The notes: generated from the letters alone by a model not told the origin. A stretch of DNA of 64,000 nucleotides from Sphingomonas spermidinifaciens (GCF_002351485.1 NZ_NWMW01000002.1:310001-374000), one strand, 5' to 3'. Shown: positions 8,285 through 17,937, counted from the stretch's first letter. Made by a program: numbers and translations.

Positions 8285-8405
8285 AGCAATCGATTTAGTG
8301 TCGTTTCGCGCTCGCACAAGCAGGGGCTTGCGTACACCGGACGCCTGCGCTAACGGCCCCGCTCCGACCGACGGGCCGTCATGTGCGGCCACACGGAACC
8401 TCTGC

Positions 8406-8496
<91 letters not shown>

Positions 8497-8883
8497 ACTT
8501 TTCATCTCACCCATCTTGCATTGTCTCGCAAGCCGCAGCTTCGCGTGCTCTTTCCCCTTCAGCTCGCCTCGTCTTGCCCAGCCTCACGCAAGGCGGGTGC
8601 GGATTGCGCGCGAATGCACGTCGATCCTGCGGGCCGTCGACTTGGTCGGTTGACCACGCCACCCTCGGAACTGACAGCCCGCTCTCGCGGCGATCGCAGC
8701 CTCGGTTGCAAAAAGGGGAGCGACGGCACCGCTCCGAGGTCGGGCGCTTTCGCTGCGAAGTCGGCTGCCCGGAAGCCGGCGAGTCTTACGATGAACGAAC
8801 GTCGGGCTTCGGGCGAAAGGCGGGTCTGCCGCGTATCCGCGTTCTGATCTCCGGAGCTGGCGGCCGCTAATCCTTCAAAGCGA
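8497..8883. other. Intergenic stretch, no supported gene
   Basis: About 390 bp between tRNA-Ser and the terminator of the next gene. Open frames exist on both strands but show no family motif, no ribosome site and biased composition typical of random open frames in GC-rich DNA. It may contain decayed sequence. Confidence 0.5.
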
Positions 8884-8906
8884 CGCCTCCCGAAAGCCGG
8901 GAGGCG
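8884..8906 (-). terminator. Hairpin downstream of SDR gene
   Basis: A perfect 9-bp stem CGCCTCCCG / CGGGAGGCG with a 5-nt loop, 15 bp beyond the stop of the minus-strand SDR gene. On the minus strand it is followed by TCGCTTTG, so the T-tract is weak. Confidence 0.6.
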
Positions 8907-8920
8907 CCAGTCTTCGATCC

Positions 8921-9655
8921 TCAGGCGGCTGTGCCACCATCGATGTTTAGCGTCGTGCCGGTGATGTAGCTCGCATCCGGTCCGGCGAGGAAGGCGACCG
9001 CGCCGGCAATCTCCTCGACCCTTCCGTACCGGCCGAGCGGGATCGCCTGCAGCAACTGACCCGCAAATTCGCTGTCGGCGGGGTTCATATCGGTGTCGAT
9101 CGGCCCCGGCTGCACCGTGTTGACGAGGATGCCGCGCGGCGCGAGATCCTTGGCCCATCCCCGCGCCAGCGCGGCCACCGCCGCTTTGGTCGCGCTGTAG
9201 ACCGCGGTCGCGGGGAACGCCATCTCGCCGGAGATGCTGCCGATCAGGATGATCCGGCCGCCGTCGTTAAGATGCGGCAACGCCGCGCGTGTGCCGACGT
9301 GCAGGCCCTTCACGTTGACGCCGAACTGGCGCTCGTACGTCTCGTCGGTATCCTCGGACACGGTCGAAAATTCGGCGACGCCGGCATTGTGGACCAGGAT
9401 GTCGATGGCGCCGAGTGCCGCGGCGGCCTGATCGACGCCGGCGCGTTGCGATGCCGGATCGGCCGCGTCTGCCTGAAAGGCAAAGGCAGTGCCGCCTGCT
9501 GCCTCGATCGCCGCGACCGTCGCGTCGGCGGCCGCCTTGTTCCCGGCAAAGGTGATCGCGACGGTCGCGCCCTCGGCGGCCAGTCGCCTGGCGATCGCGG
9601 CGCCAATTCCGCGCGATCCGCCGGTGACGAGCGCCTTCTTGCCCTGAAGTGACAT
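8921..9655 (-). CDS. SDR family NAD(P)-dependent oxidoreductase
   Basis: Classical short-chain dehydrogenase, 244 residues, probably cytoplasmic and tetrameric. Cofactor motif TGGSRGIG (residues 11-18), NNAG-equivalent HNAGVAEF, catalytic Ser in IGSISGEMAF and YSATK (Tyr-x3-Lys), with the C-terminal YITGTTLNIDGG typical of FabG-like enzymes. The substrate cannot be told from sequence. It is divergent from an ArsR-type regulator whose start lies 130 bp away, a usual arrangement for a repressor and its single target. Ends at a hairpin. Confidence 0.88.
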   Translation of the reverse strand: MSLQGKKALVTGGSRGIGAAIARRLAAEGATVAITFAGNKAAADATVAAIEAAGGTAFAFQADAADPASQRAGVDQAAAALGAIDILVHNAGVAEFSTVSEDTDETYERQFGVNVKGLHVGTRAALPHLNDGGRIILIGSISGEMAFPATAVYSATKAAVAALARGWAKDLAPRGILVNTVQPGPIDTDMNPADSEFAGQLLQAIPLGRYGRVEEIAGAVAFLAGPDASYITGTTLNIDGGTAA

Positions 9656-9733
9656 GGTTTATCTCCTAATTGTTGCCCGCGATCACGGCGTCGTTCGCTG
9701 TCGGCCGGCCAGGAGATGGCACGTCGGTTCAAC

Positions 9734-9752
9734 AGTTCAATATTCCCGAACT
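9734..9752. promoter_or_regulatory. Inverted repeat AGTTC-N9-GAACT, candidate ArsR operator
   Basis: A 5-bp inverted repeat around an AT-rich centre (AATATTCCC) in the gap between the divergent SDR and ArsR genes, 34 bp before the regulator ATG. Size and place suit a winged-helix repressor site. Another GTTCAA partial copy precedes it. Confidence 0.4.
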
Positions 9753-9785
9753 ATTAAATTTTGCGGCGTTGCCTATATCTGCGGC

Positions 9786-10097
9786 ATGCCGCGCTTTACC
9801 CATCCCCGGTTAGAGGACGTGCCGCTCGACCTGGCGCTGCACGCGCTGGCCGATCCCAACCGGCTGGGCATGGTCGCGCGCCTCGCGTCAACCGAAGGGC
9901 TGAGCTGCAGCGACGCGGCGCCGTGCGAGGCGATCCCCAAGAGCACGCTGTCGAACCACCTCAAGCTGCTGCGCGCGGCCGGCCTGATTGAAACCGCGCA
10001 GGCCGGGCGCGAGATGATCAACACCCTGCGCCGCGACGAGTTCGACCGGCGATTCCCGGGTCTGCTCGATGCGGTGCTGGCCAACACCTCATCTTGA
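9786..10097 (+). CDS. ArsR family transcriptional regulator
   Basis: Winged-helix regulator of 103 residues: ALADPNRLGMVARLA forms the first helices, and PKSTLSNHLKLLRAAGLIETAQAGREMINTLRRDEFDRRFPGLL the recognition helix and wing. It lacks the CxC metal motif of ArsR/SmtB sensors, so it is more likely a redox- or ligand-responsive member; Cys in GLSCSDAAPCEA could matter. The ATG at 9786 begins MPRFTHPRL; the frame is open farther upstream into the divergent promoter and is not used. It likely represses the divergent SDR gene. Confidence 0.85.
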   Translation: MPRFTHPRLEDVPLDLALHALADPNRLGMVARLASTEGLSCSDAAPCEAIPKSTLSNHLKLLRAAGLIETAQAGREMINTLRRDEFDRRFPGLLDAVLANTSS

Positions 10098-10146
10098 TCG
10101 ACGACCGTCAAAGCCGCTCGTTCACTGGGCGCTGCCAGAACATCGA

Positions 10147-10563
10147 CTATTCACCGAAAAGATGCAGCGCCAATTGGCGGCGATGGGGTCGGCGGCGGTG
10201 TTCGAAGAGATAGATGCCCTGCCACGTTCCCAGCGCCAGCTCGCCCTGCATCACCGGGATCGTCAGCTGGACCTGCGTCAGCGCCGTGCGCAGATGCGCG
10301 GGCATGTCATCCGGCCCCTCATCGTCATGCGCATAGGCGTCGCTCTCCGGCGCGATCTGCGCGAAGTAGCGCTCGATGTCGCCGCGAACCTCGGGGGCGG
10401 CGTTCTCCTGTATCAGCAGTGACGCCGAGGTATGTCGGCAAAAGACCGTCAGCAGGCCCGTGTCGATGCCCTGTATACGCTGCCATGCCGACACGCGATC
10501 GGTGACCTCGAAAAGGCCTTGCCCGCGCGTGTCGATGGTGAGGATCGTGGATGATTGGCGCAT
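10147..10563 (-). CDS. YjbQ/UPF0047 family protein (secondary thiamine-phosphate synthase-like)
   Basis: A 138-residue protein with the family hallmarks FCRHTSASLLIQENA, VRGDIERYF and MPAHLRTALTQVQLTIPV, ending GTWQGIYLFEHRRRPHRR. The E. coli relative has weak thiamine-phosphate synthase activity, but the true role is uncertain. Start ATG at 10563 has GGAG 6 nt upstream; an in-frame ATG at 10608 is possible but lacks a site. Convergent with the ArsR gene. Confidence 0.85.
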   Translation of the reverse strand: MRQSSTILTIDTRGQGLFEVTDRVSAWQRIQGIDTGLLTVFCRHTSASLLIQENAAPEVRGDIERYFAQIAPESDAYAHDDEGPDDMPAHLRTALTQVQLTIPVMQGELALGTWQGIYLFEHRRRPHRRQLALHLFGE

Positions 10564-10675
10564 CGGAGCTCCGAAAGTGGTTGCTGAAGTTCGGGGGGAC
10601 GCCGCCATGCACTTCAGGCGTTCGTCGTTGTCGCCGCTTGTGCGACCCGCTGCGTCGCGCGTTAGCGACGATTGC

Positions 10676-11566
10676 TCAGACGACCTCCCGTGCCATTTCT
10701 ATCAATGCCTTGAAAGCGGCAGAAGGATTGCGCCTGCTGGGATAGTAAAGGCTCAGCGGCGCGAGCGGCGGCGTCCATTCCTGAAGAACCCGGACGAGCC
10801 GGCCCGCGTCGAGGTCGTCGTGCACGTCGGACTCCATGAAATAGCCGATCCCCATGTCCTCCAGTACCGCGATCCGCGCGAGACTGGCTTCGTCGAGGGT
10901 CATCGGGCCTTCGACATCGATCTGAACCGGCTCGCCGTCCTTCTGGAACTGCCAACGGTGCAGCGCGCCGTTCGGCAACCGGATGCGCAGGCAGGCGTGC
11001 CGCAGAAGATCGGGGGGTACTCGGGGCTCGCCATGGGCCTCCAAATAGGTCGGTGACGCCACCACCGCGAAGCTCCGGGGCGGCCCGACCGGGATGGCGA
11101 TCATGTCGCTCGGCACGAGGTCCGCGCGTCTAAGGCCCAGATCGAAGCCCGCCGCGACGATATCGACGATCCGCCCCTCGGTGACCAGATCCACGTGGAC
11201 CTGCGGATAGCGCTTCAGGAACCGGATAAGCAGCGGGCGCAGCACTTCGCGGGCGCCCGCGGCGAAGGCGTTGATGCGCAGCGTGCCCGATGGCGTCTCT
11301 ACCTGCGACCGCGCGGTGCTCATCGCGTCGTGCAGTGCCCTGACCGCGGGCCTGATCTGCTCGACAAAGGTCAGCCCCGCGTCGGTCAGCGAGACGCTGC
11401 GGGTCGTGCGATTGAACAGCCGGACGCCGACGCGTCGCTCGAGCTTGGCGATCAGGTTGCTCAATGCCGTTGTCGATAGGCCGAGTTCCAGTGCTGCCGC
11501 ACGGAAGGATCCCCGCCGCGCGATGGCGAGGACCGCATCGAACTCGCTCAGGCCATCTACAGCCAT
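10676..11566 (-). CDS. LysR family transcriptional regulator
   Basis: A 296-residue LTTR. The N-terminal winged HTH is [56 protein letters not shown]; the rest is the two-lobed effector domain. The variant resembles the AaeR/DmlR-type group with [22 protein letters not shown]. Start ATG at 11566 (MAVDGLSEF); upstream sequence is open but lies in the divergent promoter. It faces the NTF2-like/SDR pair across 95 bp and very probably activates it in response to their substrate. Confidence 0.88.
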   Translation of the reverse strand: MAVDGLSEFDAVLAIARRGSFRAAALELGLSTTALSNLIAKLERRVGVRLFNRTTRSVSLTDAGLTFVEQIRPAVRALHDAMSTARSQVETPSGTLRINAFAAGAREVLRPLLIRFLKRYPQVHVDLVTEGRIVDIVAAGFDLGLRRADLVPSDMIAIPVGPPRSFAVVASPTYLEAHGEPRVPPDLLRHACLRIRLPNGALHRWQFQKDGEPVQIDVEGPMTLDEASLARIAVLEDMGIGYFMESDVHDDLDAGRLVRVLQEWTPPLAPLSLYYPSRRNPSAAFKALIEMAREVV

Positions 11567-11661
11567 TATCCTGCTTTTCGCAATGTCAGGTTCCGGTTTG
11601 TCACGATTATCACCAGGAATTCTATCGCTAGATTGATCGTGTCCCGTCAAGGAGCCGAGCA

Positions 11662-11997
11662 ATGACGATCGAACTTCCCAAACCCATCGCCGAGTATATC
11701 GCCGCAAACGCCCGTCTGGACGTGGACGGCATGGTACGCCCCTTTGCTCCAGACGCTGTCGTCCGCGACGTCGGGATCGGCAAAGAGTTCAAGGGCCACG
11801 CCGAACTGCGCACCCTGTTCGAGGTAGAGGTCGTTCCGGTGAGGGCGATCTTCACGCCGGACACGGCTCGGCACGAGAACGGCAAGGTGGTCGTCGAGGG
11901 CCCGGCGCACGGCGACTTTCCGGGCAGCCCACTGCGCTTTGCCTACAGCTTTACGCTGCGCAACGATGCGGTCGCGGCGCTGGAGATCACGCAGTGA
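11662..11997 (+). CDS. NTF2-like (SnoaL-type) small protein
   Basis: An 111-residue cone-shaped alpha+beta barrel protein of the NTF2-like superfamily: [30 protein letters not shown] at the start, [11 protein letters not shown] centrally, and a C-terminal beta sheet. Such proteins may act as isomerases, cyclases or dehydratases, or only bind ligand. It has AAGGAG before its ATG and overlaps the next SDR gene by 4 bp, so it should act on the same small molecule as that enzyme. Confidence 0.8.
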   Translation: MTIELPKPIAEYIAANARLDVDGMVRPFAPDAVVRDVGIGKEFKGHAELRTLFEVEVVPVRAIFTPDTARHENGKVVVEGPAHGDFPGSPLRFAYSFTLRNDAVAALEITQ

Positions 11998-12782
11998 CCG
12001 CCGCAATCGATGCCGCCGAGTTCCTCGGCAAGCGGGTGCTCGTCAGCGGCGGCACGAAGGGCCTGGGCCGCGCGACCGTGGAGCGCTTCGTGGCCGGGGG
12101 AGCCCAGGTCATCACCGGCGCCCGCGGCGAGGCGACGCCGCTGGACGGTGCGATCTTCGTCCAGGCGGACCTCACGACCGCGGAAGGCACGCAAGCGCTC
12201 GCCGACGCGGCGCTCGACCGCATGGGCGGGATCGACATCCTCGCGCATGTGGTGGGCGGATCGTCGTCGCCCGGCGGCGGTTTCGCCGCGCTCACCGACG
12301 CGCACTGGCTGGCCGAGTTGAACCTCAATCTGCTGGCCGCCGTCAGGCTCGACCGGTTGCTGGTCCCGCAGATGATCGACCGGGGGATCGGCACCATCGT
12401 CCACGTCACCTCGATCCAGTCGATCCTGCCGCTGCCTGAATCGACGACCGCCTATGCCGCCGCGAAGGCGGCGCTCAGGACCTATAGCAAGTCGCTGTCA
12501 AAGGAGATCGGTCCGAAAGGCGTGAGGGTCAACGCCGTCTCCCCCGGCTGGATCATGACCGAGGCGGCCGGCGAGTTCCTCGAGCGACTTCGCAGCGCGA
12601 CCGGCGGCACGATCGAGGACGCGCGGCAGCAGGTCCTCGATGGTCTCGGCGGCATTCCAATCGGACGCGCTGCCGAGCCTCACGAGGTCGCCGATCTCAT
12701 CGCCTATCTGGCCTCGGATCGCGCAGCGGCGATCCACGGTGCCGAGTTCATCATCGACGGTGGAACGGTTCGAACCGTTTGA
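11994..12782 (+). CDS. SDR family oxidoreductase
   Basis: A 262-residue short-chain dehydrogenase translated from a GTG that overlaps the upstream stop (GTGA). Cofactor motif SGGTKGLG, substrate-pocket HVVGGSSSPGG, catalytic Ser in TSIQSILPLPE and YAAAK, and C-terminal AAIHGAEFIIDGGT. The ESTTAYAAAKAALRTYSKSLSKEIGPKGVRVNAVSPGW stretch places it with classical SDRs acting on cyclic or aromatic alcohols, though the substrate is unknown. It forms a LysR-controlled two-gene operon with the NTF2-like protein. Confidence 0.87.
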   Translation: MTAAIDAAEFLGKRVLVSGGTKGLGRATVERFVAGGAQVITGARGEATPLDGAIFVQADLTTAEGTQALADAALDRMGGIDILAHVVGGSSSPGGGFAALTDAHWLAELNLNLLAAVRLDRLLVPQMIDRGIGTIVHVTSIQSILPLPESTTAYAAAKAALRTYSKSLSKEIGPKGVRVNAVSPGWIMTEAAGEFLERLRSATGGTIEDARQQVLDGLGGIPIGRAAEPHEVADLIAYLASDRAAAIHGAEFIIDGGTVRTV

Positions 12783-12974
12783 ACGTCCTGCCGGAAAAGC
12801 TGCCCGGTCGCTACGCACCCTGCGCCGTGACTGGGCAGCTCCGCTGCGGAAATTTGGCAAGGGCGAACTGCTCCGCAGACCCGCACTTTTGTTCATTTCG
12901 CGACGGTGCGGGTGACGATCGTGTCGCCGCTCGCAGCCATCACGAAGGCTCGAGAATCTTGGGCGTCCCGACGA

Positions 12975-12996
12975 GGCCGGGCGTGAACGCCCGGCC
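12975..12996 (-). terminator. Hairpin at the end of the TonB-receptor operon
   Basis: A 9-bp perfect stem GGCCGGGCG / CGCCCGGCC with tetraloop TGAA, 9 bp beyond the receptor stop on the minus strand. There is no T-tract, so it may work with Rho or serve as an mRNA 3' end. Confidence 0.6.
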
Positions 12997-13004
12997 CCTT
13001 CCGC

Positions 13005-15407
13005 CTAGATTTGAAGCCCCAGCCGCAGCCCGATGGTGCGCACCGAGTCGTAGCTCCATCGCTGGATATAGGTGAGCGCGCCGGCGTTGATGCCGTCGCC
13101 CGCCTCGACCTCGATCGACACGGGGCGCACCTCGTTGAAGCAGTTCTTGCAGAACAACGAGAGGTTCCACTGATCGCCCCGCACGCCGATGTTGCCGTCG
13201 AACGTGTTCCAGCTGGGAATCGTCGCGCCCGGCGCATATTCGCTGAGCAGGGGCGAGCGGTGATAGAAGTTGCCGCCCATCGTACCGCGAAGATCGCTCG
13301 TCAGCGGAACCTCGTAATCGGCCGAAAGGACGCCGGTGAAGCGCGCCGATTGCGGCACCTGCCGGCCCGACACGTCGAAGGTGCCGTTGATCGCGCAGCT
13401 CGGCGTCGTCTGCCCCGGATAGCATTGGCGGCCGGGGTAGCTGTCGTACTTGGCATCGAGCAGCGTGCCGCTCGCCGAGAGCGTGAGCCCCTTGGCGACC
13501 CGCGCCTGTGCGCTGAAGTCGATGCCCTTGGTCGTTGCCTGCGCCGCGTTCTGAAGGACGATCGTCTGGAGCGCGGCGTCGAACGCCTGCACCTGCAGAT
13601 TCTCGAACCTCGTGTAGAAGGCCGAGACGCTGAGGTTGACGCGGCGATCGAACAGCGCCTGTTTCAAACCGACCTCGCCACCTTTCGAAATCTCGGGCGA
13701 GACGCCCAGGTCGGCGCCGGGCGCGGGCGATGCGTTGGAAAAGCCCGGGCCCTTATAGCCGTGCCCGTAAAAGCCGTAGACCAACGTCGTCGGCGTCGGC
13801 TGCCAGTCGAGGCCGAGCTTCCAGCTGAAATTGGTATTGCTGTCGCTGCCAGAGAACCGGTTGCCCGGCACCCCCAGCGTCACGAAATACGGATTGACGT
13901 TCTCGATCAAGTCGAGCGTCACCTTGTCGCGCGTCACGCGGCCGCCGGCGATGACCTTGAGCGTGTCGGAGAGCGCATAGGTGAACTGGCCGAAGCCGGC
14001 GAAGCTCTCGTTTGTGTTCCGCCCGGCACTGTCCTGCCCGAGAAACGCGCGATTGCTGACGTTGCAGGCGGGCGGCGGGCCGGCAGCGGGCGTCGCGCCG
14101 ACGCAGAAGGGGAAACCGCCGGTGACGAAGCCCGGCAGGCCACTGCTGCCGGCGCGCTCGTTGGTGAAATTGTTCCTCGAGTAGAAGTAGTAGAGCCCGA
14201 ACTGACCGGTCAGGCGGTTTTCCGCCGGCAGGGTCACGCGCAGCTCGTTCGAGAACTGGTCGTAGCTGCTGGTGCTGCGATTGACGTTGAAGAAATCGAC
14301 CGGCGTGAAGTCCGAGTCGAAGTTCTGGCCGAGCGAGTAGGTCTTCCACGCGGCGATGTTGCTGACCTCGACCCCCGAATCGAAGGCATAGGCGACCTTG
14401 CCCTGGATACCGCCGGTTTCGAGGTCGCGATAATATTCGGAATCGACGACGGAGCTGAGGTTGCGCGCGCTGGGCGTGACGCCGGCGCCAGCGAGGATCG
14501 CGGGGTACTGGCTGGTTCCGCCGAGCGAGCGATAAGTGAAGTCGAACGTGCCTGAAATGCCGGTGAACTTGCCGTAATCGCCGATCAGGTAGATCGACAG
14601 GTTGTCGGTCGGCTTGGTCAGGAACTTGGCGCGGAAGGCGCGCTGGCCGACGTCGTTCTCGGCGCGGCCGGTGCCGGTCGAGCGCAGCTGCGTGATCGCG
14701 TCCTGGCTGCTGTAGATCGCGTTGATGCGCAGCGCGCTGTCGTCACCGACGGGCAGGTTGGCGGTGCCGCGCACGAGAATGCCGAGTCCGTCGCTGCCGT
14801 CGCGCGCGCGGCTCGTCCCCTCCAGGTCGACCGACAGGCTCGCCTCGCCGATCCTGGGCGCGGCGGTGGTGATGTTGACGACGCCGGCCGAGGCGTTCTT
14901 GCCGAACAGCAGGCCTTGCGGCCCGTTGAGCACCTCGACCCGCTCGATGTCGTAGAAGCCGGCGCTTGCGAAGTAGCGGCTGCCGAGCGCCACGTCGTCG
15001 ATGACCTGCGTTACGCTCGCCTCGACGGTGTCGGCGAAGGTGGCGGTGCCGATGCCCCGGATCGAGAACTGGTTGTCCTGTCCCGGCTGGAGACTGGGCG
15101 CGAGCTTCGACACGGCGCGCAGGTCGTTGATGCCGTTCTTCGTCAAGGTTTCGGCACCGACGACGGTGACGCTGACGGGCACCTTCATCACGCTCTCGCT
15201 GCGGCGCTGCGCGGTGACGATGATGTCGCCGGGGTCCTCGGTCACCGCCTGCTGGCTGGTGACGGGACTGGTGGTCGAGGGATCGGCTGTCGGGGTCGTG
15301 GCGACGGCCGACTGCCCTGCCGCCGCCTGGGCGAGGGCGGCGGGCGCGCACGCGATCGTCAACGCCAGTGTCGCGCTCGACACCAGCCACTTGGTCGTCC
15401 GGTTCAT
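13005..15407 (-). CDS. TonB-dependent outer membrane receptor
   Basis: An 800-residue outer-membrane active transporter. A Sec signal peptide (about residues 1-26, ending APAALAQ) is followed by a low-complexity linker, a TonB-box-like DIIVTAQRRSE and the plug domain (residues ~70-190, with TLTKNGINDL, LQPGQDNQFSIRGIGT and VEVLNGPQGLLFGKNASAGVVNI), then a long beta barrel. Its 'VTAQRR' type is the sphingomonad group used for plant-derived and aromatic compounds rather than siderophores. Last gene of the minus-strand operon with the predicted C-glycoside deglycosidase, so it probably brings the glycoside across the outer membrane. Confidence 0.92.
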   Translation of the reverse strand: MNRTTKWLVSSATLALTIACAPAALAQAAAGQSAVATTPTADPSTTSPVTSQQAVTEDPGDIIVTAQRRSESVMKVPVSVTVVGAETLTKNGINDLRAVSKLAPSLQPGQDNQFSIRGIGTATFADTVEASVTQVIDDVALGSRYFASAGFYDIERVEVLNGPQGLLFGKNASAGVVNITTAAPRIGEASLSVDLEGTSRARDGSDGLGILVRGTANLPVGDDSALRINAIYSSQDAITQLRSTGTGRAENDVGQRAFRAKFLTKPTDNLSIYLIGDYGKFTGISGTFDFTYRSLGGTSQYPAILAGAGVTPSARNLSSVVDSEYYRDLETGGIQGKVAYAFDSGVEVSNIAAWKTYSLGQNFDSDFTPVDFFNVNRSTSSYDQFSNELRVTLPAENRLTGQFGLYYFYSRNNFTNERAGSSGLPGFVTGGFPFCVGATPAAGPPPACNVSNRAFLGQDSAGRNTNESFAGFGQFTYALSDTLKVIAGGRVTRDKVTLDLIENVNPYFVTLGVPGNRFSGSDSNTNFSWKLGLDWQPTPTTLVYGFYGHGYKGPGFSNASPAPGADLGVSPEISKGGEVGLKQALFDRRVNLSVSAFYTRFENLQVQAFDAALQTIVLQNAAQATTKGIDFSAQARVAKGLTLSASGTLLDAKYDSYPGRQCYPGQTTPSCAINGTFDVSGRQVPQSARFTGVLSADYEVPLTSDLRGTMGGNFYHRSPLLSEYAPGATIPSWNTFDGNIGVRGDQWNLSLFCKNCFNEVRPVSIEVEAGDGINAGALTYIQRWSYDSVRTIGLRLGLQI

Positions 15408-15432
15408 GTCTTATCCCCTCCAGGTCGTTGTT

Positions 15433-16617
15433 TTATCGAATGGTTTTTGCCATCAGCCGGGTCGACAGCGCCCCCGCGACCGACACCGCGCCAAGGATCA
15501 CGAAGGCGCCGCGGATCGAGCCCGACGTGCTTTCGGCCGCGGTCATGATCAGCGGGCTGACGAACTGGCCGAGGAAGAAGCAGCCGCTCCAGATCCCCAT
15601 GCCGCGCCCGCGATGCTCGGGCCTGAGCTGCGCCATCGTCCAGAGCGCGAGCGCCGGGATGAGGATGCCGGCCCCCAGTTGCTGGACGAAGGCGAAGCGC
15701 GTCATCATCTGCGCCCCGTCGCTGAGACCGATGCCGATCAGGCCAATCCCGAGCAGACCGAGAAAGACGAGCAGCTGGTTGTCGGAAGCGAGCCGGCTCG
15801 AGATCCACTGGAACAGCACCGCGCCGATGACGACGCCGATGCTGGCGATCGAGATCAGCATGCCGATCTGCCCGGCATCGACCACCCCGACCTCGGTAAA
15901 GGCGCGGCCGACCTGGACGATGTAGACATAGTAGAGCGCCGCCGCGAACAGCGTGAAGCCGCAGCAGATCGCCAGGCGGCCCCATGGAAACGCGCTCGCC
16001 GGCGCCGCCGCTGCCGCCACCTCGCCCGCGACATCGGGCTCGTAGAGGAAGAACAGCATCAACAGCGAGATTGGGAAGGCGACGGCGTAGATCGCGAACG
16101 GCAGCTGCCACGACTGCGCGGCCATGAACCCCGCCAGGAAGACCGTGCCGGTGCCGAAGATGGGGCCGATCACGCCCTGGAACGTCAGCCAGCCGCGGCG
16201 CTGGTCATGCGTGAAATAGTCGGCGATCAGCGTGTTGGTGACGGTCAGGATCGCCGCCTCGCAGATGCCGAGGAGCAGGCGCGAGCCGATCAGCGCCTCG
16301 ATCGAGCCGACGAAGAAGGGGACGAGACCGAATACGCCGTAGACGATCGTTGCCGCCAGCAGCAGCTTGCGCCGGCCGTAGCGGTCGGCCAGCCAGCCCA
16401 TCAGCGGCGAGAACAGCGCGATCATCAGCCCCGGCGCGGTGACGGCGAGCGGCACCAATGTCGCCGCGCCCGGCACGTCGGCGAAGGCGGCGATGATGTT
16501 CGGCACCGCGGGCGCGAGCCCGACGATCGCGAGGATCGGCAGGAAGGCGGCGAACATCACCGTCACGCCCTGCGCGACGCCGGCCTGCCGCCGTACCGTG
16601 CTGCCGCGCGGCGTCAT
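15433..16617 (-). CDS. MFS transporter (inner membrane)
   Basis: A 394-residue permease of the major facilitator superfamily with twelve predicted helices. The motif-A loop GWLADRYGRRKLLL follows the second helix, and SRLLLGICEAAILTVTNTL lies in helix 4. The start ATG forms a TGATG overlap with the upstream beta-subunit gene (a GTG three bases earlier is also possible). In its operon the obvious role is inner-membrane uptake of the glycoside or its aglycone after TonB-dependent entry; export cannot be excluded. Confidence 0.88.
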   Translation of the reverse strand: MTPRGSTVRRQAGVAQGVTVMFAAFLPILAIVGLAPAVPNIIAAFADVPGAATLVPLAVTAPGLMIALFSPLMGWLADRYGRRKLLLAATIVYGVFGLVPFFVGSIEALIGSRLLLGICEAAILTVTNTLIADYFTHDQRRGWLTFQGVIGPIFGTGTVFLAGFMAAQSWQLPFAIYAVAFPISLLMLFFLYEPDVAGEVAAAAAPASAFPWGRLAICCGFTLFAAALYYVYIVQVGRAFTEVGVVDAGQIGMLISIASIGVVIGAVLFQWISSRLASDNQLLVFLGLLGIGLIGIGLSDGAQMMTRFAFVQQLGAGILIPALALWTMAQLRPEHRGRGMGIWSGCFFLGQFVSPLIMTAAESTSGSIRGAFVILGAVSVAGALSTRLMAKTIR

Positions 16618-17018
16618 CACAGGATGATCGTCGCGTGCCGGCCGTCGCGGACCGGGATCGGCCGGAACTGCGGCGGGAAATAGGGATGGTGATACCAGAC
16701 GACCGTCTCGACATGATGGACGCCGGGGGTCAGGCCGCCGGGGCGCGGCACCATCACGTCGATCGTCGTGCCGACCGGCCAGCGTAGGTCGAGTAAGCCT
16801 TCGAGCTCGCCATGGGCATAGTCGCCGCCGCCGATACGATAGCGGTTGCGTGCCGCCGGAAAGGCTTCGCCATCGACGGTGACGTCGATCCCCTCGACCA
16901 GCGACACGCGCGTACCGCGGTAGTTGGGCTGGCGCAGGCGGACGCGAAAACCGGTGACGGCGCCCCCTTCGGACACGTTGTCAAAGCCGCTGCTCTGAAT
17001 ATGGCTGCGCTCAAGCAT
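16617..17018 (-). CDS. C-glycoside deglycosidase beta subunit-like protein (DUF6379 type)
   Basis: A 133-residue all-beta protein. Opening and core segments (SHIQSSGFDNV, GFRVRLRQPNYRGTRVSLVEGIDVTVDG, YRIGGGDYAHGELEG, VWYHHPYFPPQFRP) match what I know of the small partner of bacterial C-glycoside-cleaving enzymes (the CarC/DfgB/DgpB-type subunit). In those enzymes an alpha/beta complex cleaves the C-C bond of 3-oxo-C-glucosides. Here it overlaps the alpha-like gene by 8 bp, which strongly supports a stoichiometric complex. The family recognition is from memory and not from a search. Confidence 0.72.
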   Translation of the reverse strand: MLERSHIQSSGFDNVSEGGAVTGFRVRLRQPNYRGTRVSLVEGIDVTVDGEAFPAARNRYRIGGGDYAHGELEGLLDLRWPVGTTIDVMVPRPGGLTPGVHHVETVVWYHHPYFPPQFRPIPVRDGRHATIIL

Positions 17019-17937
17019 CGGCCTGCTCCCCCTGGCCGGCGTGAGCGGCGTCGTATTCGCGCTCGAGCTTGCGGATCAGCGCATGCTGGCGGCGGACCTG
17101 CTCGACCGCGACCCAAGGGTCGCGCACGCCCTCATATTCGCTCGACAGATAGCCCGAGTAGCCGAGCGACTTGAGCATCGGCACGATCCGCTCCCACGGG
17201 ATGTTGTGGTCGTGCAGCGTCTCGTCGATGTGGTGGAACTTGGCCTGGATGAAGGGGACATGGTCGATCACCTCGGCCAGCTGCTCGACGGGCACCTTTA
17301 TACCGTTGAGAAAGCTCATCGCCCCTTCGCGCATCTCGGGCGTCTCGTGCTGCCAGAAGGGCAGCGGGCGATCCTGGAAGATGCCCGTGTCGATCAGCAG
17401 GCCGAAATGCTTCGTCCCCGTGCGCTGGATGAAGTCGACATAGGCCTCCACCACCGGATGGCGGATCGGCGTCGGCGCGTGGATTTCCGGGATGATGACG
17501 ATGTCGTGTTTGGCCGCAAGGTCGAGCGAACGTTCGACCGCCTCCTCCCAGACCGGGTGCGGGGTTAGTTCGTCGTCGATCACGCCGAACTTGGGCCGCA
17601 CGAAGCGGAAGCCCAGCCGCTTGGCGAGGTCGAGGTCGAGGCAGAGCTGCGCCGCCGCCTCCTCGACCGTCAGCTCGCGCGATCGCGACGCCTCGGTATC
17701 GATCCAGCAGGCGAAGCTGGTGGGCTCCAGCCTGTGCCCGTCGAGCAGGCCGTACCAGCGGTCGAGCCACGCGGTCGAAAGCTCGGGATAGTCGGGCAGG
17801 TTCGCCTCGCCGAGCAGCTCGATCCCCGTCGCGTGTGCGTCGGCGATGTGGCCGAACGCATCCTCCAGCGTCATCACAGTGCCGAGGTCGTCGGTGTAGC
17901 TGTAGAGCGACACGCCATATTTGAACGCGCCGCTCAT
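17011..17937 (-). CDS. C-glycoside deglycosidase alpha subunit-like TIM barrel (sugar phosphate isomerase/epimerase family)
   Basis: A 308-residue xylose-isomerase-like TIM barrel. Likely divalent-metal ligands are E151 (IIPEIHAPT), D183 (LLIDTGIF), H235/H236 (QAKFHHID) and E267 (SSEYEG); H153 beside E151 could be the catalytic base. On its own it could be called a generic sugar isomerase/epimerase, but the overlapping DUF6379-type gene makes it the catalytic alpha subunit of a C-glycoside deglycosidase. Such enzymes act on glucosides already oxidised at C3. Its ATG overlaps the upstream monooxygenase stop (ATGA), so all three are translationally coupled. Confidence 0.75.
   Translation of the reverse strand: MSGAFKYGVSLYSYTDDLGTVMTLEDAFGHIADAHATGIELLGEANLPDYPELSTAWLDRWYGLLDGHRLEPTSFACWIDTEASRSRELTVEEAAAQLCLDLDLAKRLGFRFVRPKFGVIDDELTPHPVWEEAVERSLDLAAKHDIVIIPEIHAPTPIRHPVVEAYVDFIQRTGTKHFGLLIDTGIFQDRPLPFWQHETPEMREGAMSFLNGIKVPVEQLAEVIDHVPFIQAKFHHIDETLHDHNIPWERIVPMLKSLGYSGYLSSEYEGVRDPWVAVEQVRRQHALIRKLEREYDAAHAGQGEQADA

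Noticed and set aside
15001..16683. 560-codon plus-strand frame across the TonB/MFS genes
   Set aside because: Highly charged low-complexity translation opposite two real genes; no ribosome site.
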